From Galaxea fascicularis (lineage: Eukaryota > Cnidaria > Anthozoa > Scleractinia > Euphylliidae): 64,000 nucleotides of DNA. How positions within the stretch are numbered: position 1 is the first letter of the stretch; each line of letters opens with the position of its first letter. The translations under genes and the position numbers were made by a program. Where the stretch lies: contig OX419341.1 of the NCBI GenBank assembly GCA_948470475.1, positions 3,477,013 to 3,541,012 of the forward strand, given 5' to 3'. Of this stretch, positions 58,901-64,000 are shown in pieces. The notes under the pieces were generated by a model. That model made no database searches. It saw only the letters and a program-made list of their open reading frames with translations, and was not told the origin of the DNA.

Positions 58901-60955
58901 GTCAGTCCAGGAGAGATGAACTGCCAGCTACTCAAGACATCTTCAGGTCAGAACCACGCATGCGCGCTGTCTTTCTTTGTGTCATTTTCCTCCCAAGTTC
59001 ACGGGGATGAGGGGTCATAGGAACAGTAACTGGGTGTCACTCTTTAAACCATGGGAGTGATCAACATCAAAATTCTCCGTGTAATATCAAAGGTTTATAC
59101 AACAGAGTGGTCATGAAAATTTAGAACAGGATCACAGAAGATGAATTTGCTTGATATTTTGACAATTTCTCCCTACTTCTTCTATAGGAAATGTGTAGCA
59201 GCAGCACAAGAATTTCAACTTTTATCTTAGGTTTTGAAGGCTTAACTGTGTGGTTCCTTCCATTTTCTCTGATCTCAGACCGTACGTGTGGAGTATCCTC
59301 CATATTAACAACACTCTTCCTGATAGTGTTTGTGGTTCTCGCACTTTAGAACTCTCCGATCCAAAAATATATACACCCAAGGGATAGTATCATTGAGTAT
59401 TCTTCGAAGATGTTTGGCTAACTAAGTATTTACTAGCAACAAAAAAAAAAAAGAAAGAAAGAAAAGTCAAGCTCAGTGGACTAGTTAGACAAGTGATTAC
59501 TTGCCCTGTGATTGTTATACATGACAGTGGTCTAAGTTAATTGCCATTTCATTTGTAGCATTCTAATTCGCTGTTACTATGTCTCCTGTGACAGGGGCAT
59601 GGGATCATGCGAATCCGCTGGACGTCCCTGGGAGACGCATCGCGGACTCGGTGGACCAGGTTCGGCCAGAGTCTCCTTCATTGAAAGCCCCGGATATAGT
59701 ACTCCAGCCTCCCTCGGCGCCAGAGAGCGAGGGGGAAGAAGACAATAACTGTGAGACCGTGGGTACCGTGGAGACGGAGCTGGAGACAGAGGAGCCTTTA
59801 CTGAAACACGACGACATCTTCAAAGATGAAGAACAAAAACAAGAAAATTTAAACGACAAGGCTGACTTTGGTTTGGGAAGAACTAAAACGGACGAAGACA
59901 GTATCCTTATTTCTATTGAGGACGACATTAACCTGCCTCCGCAGCCTGAAATACCTGCGGCATCTGACGATTACAATGATAATGACAATGACGACGACCT
60001 CCCCGCACCTCCCTCTTACCAGGCCGATTTAATCACGTTCAGTGAATTAGAGGATCAGAGAGAACGCCATGGTGTTGAAAACAAGCTTTCTACGGTTCCG
60101 CCGGCTGCAGTTGCACATGGGGAAACAAGAACGAACATCGTGCCCGGAATCGAGTGCACCTGCGAAAGCATGCAGCCTAAACAGACAATTGAACCTGTTC
60201 AAGAGAACAAACCTTTAAACAATTCTCTGTTCTTTGACACCGAGGACAGTGCAGATGTTGATCGTCCTGCACCGATTGTGTTAACTCGAAACAGGAATGG
60301 GCCAATCAAAGCTGCCGTGGCTATCAAGCGAAGTAACAGCGCTTCCGGAAGTAGAAGTACCCGTGGCACTTCCGGTTTATCTCGATCATCTCTTCTCCAC
60401 TCGGCCTCGGTTGATTTGAGTCGAGATAGATCTACCCCGAGCCTCTCTACCCGTCAAACGTCGTTACCAGAGACCCGGGATATGTCTCGCCCATATTCTT
60501 CAAAGGATGTCGTCACCATCGAACTTCCACCGAATTTCTTGCGAAAGTCAGAAGAGCACCCAGAGGTAAATATGGACAGCGAGCCAGAGCCTTTCGCGCA
60601 GGCGTCAGATCCGCTAATCCCTGAAACCACGGAGGAGGAAAAAGACTTGTGCCGGCATAGTCGTGACTCAAATGACTTTCCATCCCCCCCACCGTCTATT
60701 GAGGACACCTCCACTTGTGACCAAGGGGACTCCCCTTGGGTGCCCCTTATGTCTCGATTTCAGATCGACACAGGAACGTCATCTGTATTAGAAAGTGAGG
60801 AGCCTCTACTATTGCAACGCCGTCCCAAGCTGAAACCATCAACAACCGCAAACGACCACAAAGTGCCCAAATTCCGCTCTTACACGCCGAAACCGAAACC
60901 AACTTACGTGGAGGTCAAAAACGGCGACGAACAAAAAAGTGAGACTTGCGTGTAA
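36171..60955 (+). CDS. KIDINS220: KIDINS220/ARMS ankyrin-repeat KAP-NTPase membrane scaffold
   Basis: Coding exons: 36171-36278 (acceptor at 36167), 38024-38122, 38556-38654, 39191-39289, 45258-45356, 45816-45914, 47299-47397, 48326-48424, 49437-49535, 53129-53227, 53747-53845, 54294-54471, 54883-55050, 55528-57503, 57775-57846, 58089-58291, 58882-58946 and 59595-60955. All junctions are GT-AG and phase-consistent, giving about 1706 aa against about 1770 in human. Order: eleven ankyrin repeats (residues about 37-400), KAP P-loop NTPase with WGSGKS at 469-474, membrane segments near 501-519, 526-549, 664-686 and 700-722, Walker [10 protein letters not shown] at 774-782, SAM-like segment about 1158-1225, disordered tail, and C-terminal ETCV. 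In vertebrates the protein is a protein kinase D substrate that scaffolds neurotrophin and ephrin receptors at the plasma membrane. A cnidarian role is inferred only. The ATG at 36171 aligns with the human start, but see the alternative first exon at 32901. Confidence 0.93.
36494..36862 (+). mobile_element. tRNA-derived SINE with ATCGT-type tail
   Basis: The head carries a Pol III A box (TTGGCTCAGTGG) and a degenerate B box (GGTTCCAGCC). A non-tRNA body follows, and a tail of repeated GTATC units ends near 36862. The T-arm pairing is broken, so it is not a functional tRNA. Related body sequence recurs at 40197-40384. Confidence 0.75.
37678..37952 (-). mobile_element. tRNA-headed SINE inside a perfect 50-bp inverted repeat, with 16-bp TSD
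   Basis: The tRNA-like head occupies 37796-37867 on the minus strand. It has a perfect 7-bp acceptor stem, an intact A box (TAGCTCAGTTGG) and B box (GGTTCGAATCC), and anticodon GGT (Thr). Base 33 is C instead of U and pair 31-39 is mismatched. It is flanked by exact inverted copies at 37724-37773 and 37907-37956. A T-run hairpin just past the tRNA could be a Pol III terminator. The direct repeat acttactaatgagtgt at 37662-37677 and 37953-37968 marks the insertion. It lies in the intron before ankyrin exon 1. Confidence 0.8.
38024..38122 (+). CDS. KIDINS220: KIDINS220 ankyrin repeat 1 exon
   Basis: A 99-nt phase-0 exon encoding one 33-residue repeat, [20 protein letters not shown] then LIKRN. 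It corresponds to the human repeat with CGQTPLMIAAEQGN. Confidence 0.9.
38556..38654 (+). CDS. KIDINS220: KIDINS220 ankyrin repeat 2 exon
   Basis: A 99-nt phase-0 exon, [20 protein letters not shown] then LLECGA, with a GTATGT donor. It matches the human repeat with NWTALISASKEGH. Confidence 0.9.
38669..38791. mobile_element. Small foldback MITE (agatttccacacagcccc ends)
   Basis: The ends are inverted copies (agatttccacacagccccat against atgggtctgtgttgaaatct). It starts 15 bp after ankyrin exon 2. Related copies are at 39400-39492 (half) and 39733-39872. Confidence 0.65.
39191..39289 (+). CDS. KIDINS220: KIDINS220 ankyrin repeat 3 exon
   Basis: A 99-nt phase-0 exon, [20 protein letters not shown] then LLDYGADPN. 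The donor is CAA|GTAGGA. It matches the human repeat with GWTALMWACYKGR. Confidence 0.9.
39400..39492. repeat. Half copy of the 38669 MITE
   Basis: It shares catactaaccctgttcc, gtagagtttgagtc and tggaaatcttgcc with the 38.7-kb element in the same order. Confidence 0.6.
39733..39872. repeat. Third related foldback copy
   Basis: It begins cggtttccgcaaagccccat and ends tgttgcggaaatctttcg. The interior is partly shared with the copy at 38669. Confidence 0.5.
40197..40384 (+). mobile_element. SINE fragment (3' body and TATG-like tail)
   Basis: The text around tgtgggacgtaaatgaaccc matches the body of the SINE at 36494-36862. It ends in a short tatctatgtatgtatta tail. The tRNA-like head is absent, as with a 5'-truncated insertion. 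Confidence 0.55.
40493..40903. mobile_element. Foldback element with about 55-bp inverted ends
   Basis: The left end gtgtctaaatggccggcagc is repeated inverted at the right end, and a diverged internal copy lies near 40690. The direct repeat tgttagctgaa (40478-40488 and 40906-40916) suggests an 11-bp target duplication. It is located in the large 39290-45257 intron. Confidence 0.75.
45258..45356 (+). CDS. KIDINS220: KIDINS220 ankyrin repeat 4 exon
   Basis: A 99-nt phase-0 exon after a 6-kb intron, with a tatttttcag acceptor: [20 protein letters not shown] then LLDAGANPD. It matches the human IIWAAGRGH repeat. Confidence 0.92.
45816..45914 (+). CDS. KIDINS220: KIDINS220 ankyrin repeat 5 exon
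   Basis: A 99-nt phase-0 exon, [20 protein letters not shown] then LLHKNANV, with a GTAAGT donor. It is very close to the human YGTTPLVWAARKGH repeat. Confidence 0.93.
46464..46668. repeat. TAACCC-family dispersed repeat, copy f
   Basis: It begins ttaaccctttcacttccagg and ends gggagtgaaagggtt, in the intron before ankyrin exon 6, about 100 bp from the tandem MITEs. Confidence 0.6.
46775..47011. mobile_element. MITE with cccgaaacttttcgggc ends, copy 1
   Basis: The terminal inverted repeat reads about tctcgaaactcccgaaactt. The interior contains tgccataatttccttcgta and gcaacaaattt. It abuts copy 2 with no spacer. Confidence 0.7.
47011..47244. mobile_element. MITE with cccgaaacttttcgggc ends, copy 2
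   Basis: Same order of interior blocks as copy 1. It ends gggagtttcgagaaacggg, 55 bp before ankyrin exon 6. Confidence 0.7.
47299..47397 (+). CDS. KIDINS220: KIDINS220 ankyrin repeat 6 exon
   Basis: A 99-nt phase-0 exon, [20 protein letters not shown] then LLERDSHIN. The KGGY motif is shared with the human sixth repeat. Tandem MITE copies lie just upstream in the intron. Confidence 0.92.
47880..47977. repeat. TAACCC-family fragment, right half
   Basis: It contains caacaatttctccctactac, ataggaaatgtgtagg and aaagggttaa. The left half is missing. Confidence 0.5.
48326..48424 (+). CDS. KIDINS220: KIDINS220 ankyrin repeat 7 exon
   Basis: A 99-nt phase-0 exon, [20 protein letters not shown] then LLARGAYFN, with a GTAGGT donor. 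It corresponds to the human DGNTALMIASKEGH repeat. Confidence 0.92.
49437..49535 (+). CDS. KIDINS220: KIDINS220 ankyrin repeat 8 exon
   Basis: A 99-nt phase-0 exon, [20 protein letters not shown] then LLSKYADIE. The LL-x-KYADI signature is conserved with human. Confidence 0.93.
49536..53128. other. KIDINS220 intron before ankyrin exon 9
   Basis: It contains the 51.8-kb foldback MITE and a short hairpin around 51030-51082 (tctgttcggtgaagag against its complement). Otherwise featureless. Confidence 0.6.
51822..52075. mobile_element. Foldback MITE with GGCC termini and TAA duplication
   Basis: Terminal inverted repeats of about 40 bp begin ggccgtgtccacactgatgc. Flanking TAA triplets are at 51819-51821 and 52076-52078. 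Inner arms contain repeated gcgttttc units. It is located in the intron before ankyrin exon 9. Confidence 0.8.
53129..53227 (+). CDS. KIDINS220: KIDINS220 ankyrin repeat 9 exon
   Basis: A 99-nt phase-0 exon, [20 protein letters not shown] then LLDSGANTE. It corresponds to the human KTALYWAVEKGN repeat. Confidence 0.92.
53747..53845 (+). CDS. KIDINS220: KIDINS220 ankyrin repeat 10 exon
   Basis: A 99-nt phase-0 exon, [20 protein letters not shown] then LLEKGASVS, with a GTGAGT donor. It matches the human DGETPLIKATKMRN repeat. Confidence 0.93.
54094..54155. repeat. GAT/AAT microsatellite
   Basis: gatgatgatgatgataataa followed by further aat and gat units, in the intron before ankyrin exon 11. 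Confidence 0.85.
54294..54471 (+). CDS. KIDINS220: KIDINS220 ankyrin repeat 11 and linker exon
   Basis: A 178-nt exon ending in phase 1. It reads [16 protein letters not shown] and then the highly conserved [20 protein letters not shown] and TPYNID segments, ending LLTQIFGTG. The linker between the ankyrin stack and the KAP domain is among the most conserved parts of the family. Confidence 0.95.
54883..55050 (+). CDS. KIDINS220: KIDINS220 KAP NTPase Walker A exon
   Basis: Phase 1 to phase 1. It contains [18 protein letters not shown] and [24 protein letters not shown] at 55011-55028 is the P-loop that binds nucleotide phosphate, with invariant Lys and Ser present. Human has GLYAQWGSGKSFLLKKL at the same place. 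Confidence 0.95.
55528..57503 (+). CDS. KIDINS220: KIDINS220 large exon: membrane segments and NTPase core
   Basis: This 1976-nt exon begins [17 protein letters not shown] and carries two hydrophobic hairpins characteristic of the KAP family (about residues 501-549 and 664-722). [13 protein letters not shown] and [13 protein letters not shown] are near-identical to human. Walker B with DGLD is at about 56403-56429, then [14 protein letters not shown] lower-conservation loop follows (56690-56990), then [20 protein letters not shown] and a WPYKTSWL segment. The exon ends GNSHFQ at GTGAGA in phase 0. No intron interrupts the NTPase core. Confidence 0.95.
57775..57846 (+). CDS. KIDINS220: KIDINS220 small exon before SAM-like segment
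   Basis: A 72-nt phase-0 exon, [20 protein letters not shown] then VCKQ. The FTIEDVCKQ helix opens the SAM-like fold completed by the next exon. Confidence 0.88.
58089..58291 (+). CDS. KIDINS220: KIDINS220 SAM-like domain exon
   Basis: It reads [19 protein letters not shown] and onward through [20 protein letters not shown] and [17 protein letters not shown]. This parallels the human IEGLDQ...ANINGRVL...MNFGDWHLFR segment. It ends in phase 2 at GTACGT. Confidence 0.93.
58882..58946 (+). CDS. KIDINS220: KIDINS220 short linker exon
   Basis: A 65-nt exon with a ttcttccag acceptor and GTCAGA donor. It enters in phase 2 and exits in phase 1, exactly bridging its neighbours. It reads [20 protein letters not shown]. 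It is supported mainly by phase and splice sites. Confidence 0.65.
59041..59246. repeat. TAACCC-family dispersed repeat, copy i
   Basis: It begins tctttaaaccatgggagtga and ends ttttgaaggcttaa, in the intron before the KIDINS220 terminal exon. Confidence 0.6.
59595..60955 (+). CDS. KIDINS220: KIDINS220 terminal exon: disordered tail with PDZ ligand
   Basis: Acceptor tgtgacag. An in-frame TAA at 59564-59566 excludes the earlier AG. The exon gives 452 residues rich in Ser, Asp, Glu and Pro, with acidic blocks ([20 protein letters not shown]), a basic Ser-rich block ([20 protein letters not shown]) and Pro-rich motifs. It stops at 60955 after SETCV. The last three residues T-C-V form a class I PDZ ligand, as the human S-I-L end does. 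Confidence 0.92.
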
Positions 60956-61221
60956 TGATTACAATGATTTTCTGTGATCTGTGATAACTCATCGTCCATT
61001 GCACAAAGAAATAGGATCACTCTCGTCACAGATCCCTCTTGGGAAAGTTCTCCTCCCGTATAACTTGTGTTATTTTTATGTTTGTGCCTGTGGAATGATT
61101 TAAACGTTACAGCATTAAGCAGACTTTTTGATGTAGACATATGTAAAAATGGGCATTTTCTCTAAAATACATTTCTCTTGATGACAGAATAATCGGAGAA
61201 CGGTACCATGAATTGACCACT

Positions 61222-61459
61222 CCAGGGCTTCGTTTCTCGAAAGTCCCGTATACTTTTCGGGCCCGAAAAGCCATTTCGAAAACTGTGATCCGCATATTCC
61301 AAAAAGCTGGTCTTTTACTATGATTTAAAGATACGAAAGGGCTAATTTGTTGCAAAATGTTATGCCTGGAAACGTCTTCGTTTTTTTAAGATACGAAGGA
61401 AATTATGGCACCCGAAATGCGCCCGAAAAGCTTCGGGAGTTTCGAGAAACGGGCCCCTG
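61222..61459. mobile_element. Third copy of the cccgaaac MITE, inverted orientation
   Basis: It lies 267 bp past the KIDINS220 stop and is reversed relative to 46775-47244. It contains gtctttt-actatgattt, tttgttgcaaaatgttatgc and gaaggaaattatggcaccc. A decayed end-like fragment also occurs near 18888-18935. Confidence 0.7.
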
Positions 61460-61994
61460 ACCTTTTGAGAAGCCTGAGATGTGAGAAGATGGGTACCTTG
61501 TTGGAAACCAGGAATTGCTTTGATCAAGATAGCGAAGCGCTGGGAACATGTCCTTCCTTATAAAATCTTTCGTATCACTGCCGAATGTCGTCAGACACTG
61601 ATTTTATAGGTCTTTAAAGTGATCCCATAGTCCAACACGGCCCGAATTGGTAACTAGGCTCCTCAGCATTCCTGGGATAGCGAAAAAGGATGTCTTCCAA
61701 TTTCTTTGCAAATTTAACGCATCGTGATTTTGACAATCATTGGCATCGGCTAAAAACAAGTTATGAATTTATCTAGTTTTTACGCTGTGTTTTTGTTTCT
61801 AATATTTCGATTAACGTAATCGAAAGAAGTGCAAGTTCCACAGTAATCAAATAGTTAACACTTTTAGTAGCCTTGTTATTGTCCAGTTTTTTCAGATGTT
61901 AAACTAAATACATGTATCCATGAATTCTTATCAAGAACCAAACACTGGTTTGGCCTTAAACGAATTCCAAGTCAGTGCAAAATTCTTAAATTTG

Positions 61995-62095
61995 AATATT
62001 TCGTTCGAATATCGTGAACTTCATCGGCGATGTGAATAATCAGTAGAGATCACGTGACTACGTTGTGACGTAGTCCCAGGAGAGAGAGAGAGTTG
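61995..62095 (+). repeat. Repeat shared with 4640-4765
   Basis: Contains tttcgttcgaatatcgtgaa, agatcacgtgactacg and cccaggagagagagag, colinear with the inverted copy at 4.7 kb. Which element type it comes from is not clear. Confidence 0.55.
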
Positions 62096-62499
62096 TAAAT
62101 GACCGGGAGGTCCAGTCCCTCTCCCTATTCAGGGACGGCTTTCTTTGTATATTGATTATTTTCTGCTCTGTACCAGAGCAGGAGAATAACATTTTCAGTA
62201 AATAATAGTTTGGTTTTCTTTCTAATCGAAATCTATTTATTTCACGGCGGTGTTAGCTGAGCTTGTTAGCTCAAGAATTGAACGTATAATGAAAATCATT
62301 AAACTGTAAATGAACGTATGACCAAAGCCTGCATCCGTTGTGTGCTTTTATACAGTTTTCCAATCGGTTCGCAGTTTTGTATATCCCGTTGATTAAAGCG
62401 ACTGAAAATCGCTCCAACGACTTGGTCACTAATCACGAGACGCAAAACGCGCAAAAACCAATCAAAATTCGGAGGAATTTTATGTTGTTGACACCAAAC

Positions 62500-62526
62500 G
62501 TGAGAGAATGCGTGAGAGTGATTTTC

Positions 62527-62557
<31 letters not shown>

Positions 62558-63235
62558 CGAGTTTTGCTGGCCAATCACAGAGCGAATTAAAGTAAAAGTA
62601 AAACAAACGAGAATTAGCGATCCAATCGCCATTCGCCGGATAGTGACCCATCTTCTTCCTCGAGTCTCCAACCCTTGCTGCGCACACTTTAAGAAACGTA
62701 CACTCCCGTAGAGTTCCTTCGGGTGGGGAGCTTCGTTGGTTGTTTTTTCTTTCCGTTTATTAGCGATCCAAACAGCTTTAGAATCGGATCGCATTTGGGG
62801 ACAAGTTTTGAATGTCTTGACATTTTTAAGAAAAACCTTTCGCCACAAGTTCTCTGAGACATCTTGAGACTAACACAAGGTGAAATTACTAGTACAATAG
62901 CTTTGCACGTGCTACTGGCGTCCCAATACATGCATCAGCCGTCTTGTACAAAGCAATAACAGTGAAATACCAAATTCTGGGTGTTTGGGCCACACTAATT
63001 TTGAATCATCAAATATTCGAAGGCACGTGTTCTCAGCGCACACATGTCTCAGACGCAAACTTTTTCTTTAAAAACAATGGCCAGTCAAACACATTGTTAC
63101 CTAGAGTTGCAAGGTGTATGAGAACGCAGTCTGAGTCGAAAGTAATTCACGTTTACTTCGCTCTGATTGGTTGACAAAACTCGCGCCACTTTCTCAGCCA
63201 ATGAAAACCAAAACCAATCGCAAGTTGCACACGCG
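62500..63235. repeat. Inverted repeat pair (62500-62620 and 63135-63235)
   Basis: aaactggcgcgagttttgct with ccaatcacagagcgaatt on the left is mirrored by cgctctgattggttgac and aaaactcgcgccactttctc on the right, at perhaps 70% identity. No gene is recognised between the arms. Confidence 0.5.
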
Positions 63236-63953
63236 CACTTTCCCTCGCTTGGCGCCGGTAGCATGTGATTACTTCAAATTCTGATTGGTTCAATGAGCTG
63301 TCTTCGTCTTTTGTGATTGGTCAGAGAAATCGCGGCACACCCCACGATGCTTTTTCACGCGGCGTACCTTCAGCAACTGTCAATGCATATATCCATCGTC
63401 ATGCAATTGCTTTGCCATCCCGATGGCATGGCAGTTCATCCGATCAAATTCAGAGACAACCATTTGTTGTTTTAAAATAGATTTATTTGATTTTTTTTGT
63501 TCGTTACCTTTGTACAACTACTACTAATACATAGTGAAACCCTTAAAATTAAGAACTGCAGTCCAACGCATCACTGTTTTTATTGCAAGTGGGCAGTCAC
63601 TTAAAATTTCTTTATAACTTGGTGCGGGATGGTTTAAAGTGCTTAATGTAACAATTAAACTTTCTTAAAATTGGTCCATTCTCCACCATTAGATTGCCTC
63701 AAGACAGTCGAGCCGGAACAAACTGCTTAAAGAATGCCAGATTCTTATTGCTCGATTAAAAAACACAAGCACCTGAGTGCAGTCTAGGAATAGTGTCCTA
63801 TAACACAAGGTTTTGGAGTGACAATTTAGTGTCAGAAAAGACATGCTCTCACTACCGATCTACAAAATGTCTCATTAACCAATCAAATAGAGTGAGGCAG
63901 TATTCTTACAAACAAGACCACTACAAAATAAGATCAGCCAGTTCGTCACTTAC

Positions 63954-64000
63954 ATTCCTGTCCCCAGAGGCCGCGATTCTTTCGGTCAGCACCAAGAATA
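63954..64000. repeat. Start of another element with cattc-tgtccccagag end
   Basis: The last bases of the window resemble the left terminus and inner stem of the 6141-7111 element, including tctttcggtca. The copy is cut by the window edge. Confidence 0.4.

Larger units (their letters stand above)
60956..64000. other. Downstream of KIDINS220
   Basis: 3' UTR of unknown length, with no canonical AATAAA within the first few hundred bases. Then an inverted MITE copy, a repeat at 62.0 kb and an inverted repeat pair. No gene recognised. Confidence 0.45.

Noticed and set aside
59559..59594. Earlier acceptor (ttgtag at 59558) or the ATG at 59579 as the start of the terminal exon
   Set aside because: The frame from 59559 meets a TAA at 59564. 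Splicing at 59594 fits the phase of exon 58882-58946, so no separate gene start is needed.
59605..59928. 107-codon minus-strand Ser-rich frame
   Set aside because: It is the antisense shadow of the acidic segment in the KIDINS220 terminal exon.
62299..63480. Several 60-100 codon frames near the right edge
   Set aside because: They overlap an inverted repeat pair with CCAAT-like motifs, lack splice-supported extensions and show no domain pattern.

Overview
The window looks like nuclear DNA of a cnidarian, most likely a stony coral or close anthozoan relative. This is inferred from the AT-rich, intron-rich layout with GT-AG introns, from tRNA-derived SINEs and many foldback MITE-like repeats of a kind seen in coral genomes, and from a neuronal-scaffold gene whose exon plan follows the animal family closely. 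No bacterial operon, CRISPR array, rRNA gene or complete retroelement is visible.

Three multi-exon genes can be read. (1) Minus strand, from above 18.1 kb to beyond the left edge: a cyclic-nucleotide-binding-domain protein of the CNBD2 type. It has a long polar N-terminus (exons at 18.1-11.3 kb), a helical linker (10.6-7.4 kb), a phosphate-binding-cassette exon (3.5 kb) and part of a second cyclic-nucleotide-like fold (1.6-0.7 kb). Several exons, including most of the first beta-roll, were not found. (2) Minus strand, 26.3-21.8 kb: a small five-exon gene of about 247 codons with aromatic Ser/Thr/Tyr-rich repeats. I do not recognise it; a ciliary or microtubule-associated role is only a guess. 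(3) Plus strand, 36.2-61.0 kb: a complete KIDINS220/ARMS orthologue of about 1706 aa. Its exons give eleven ankyrin repeats (almost exactly one per 99-nt exon), a KAP P-loop NTPase with four membrane segments, a SAM-like segment, and a long disordered tail ending in a class I PDZ ligand.

The first two genes lie on the minus strand and KIDINS220 on the plus strand, so genes 2 and 3 diverge from a roughly 10 kb intergenic stretch (26.3-36.2 kb). No functional link between the three genes is evident from the sequence.

Much of the rest is small non-autonomous mobile elements. Highlights are a three-layer nest of MITEs at 23.0-23.6 kb, a tRNA-headed SINE enclosed in a perfect 50-bp inverted repeat with a 16-bp target-site duplication at 37.7-38.0 kb, a 971-bp element with 19-bp terminal inverted repeats and a 9-bp duplication at 6.1-7.1 kb, and a dispersed family with TAACCCTTT-like ends present at least eight times. 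I found no convincing new gene system. The unrecognised gene and the tRNA foldback element are the best candidates for follow-up.
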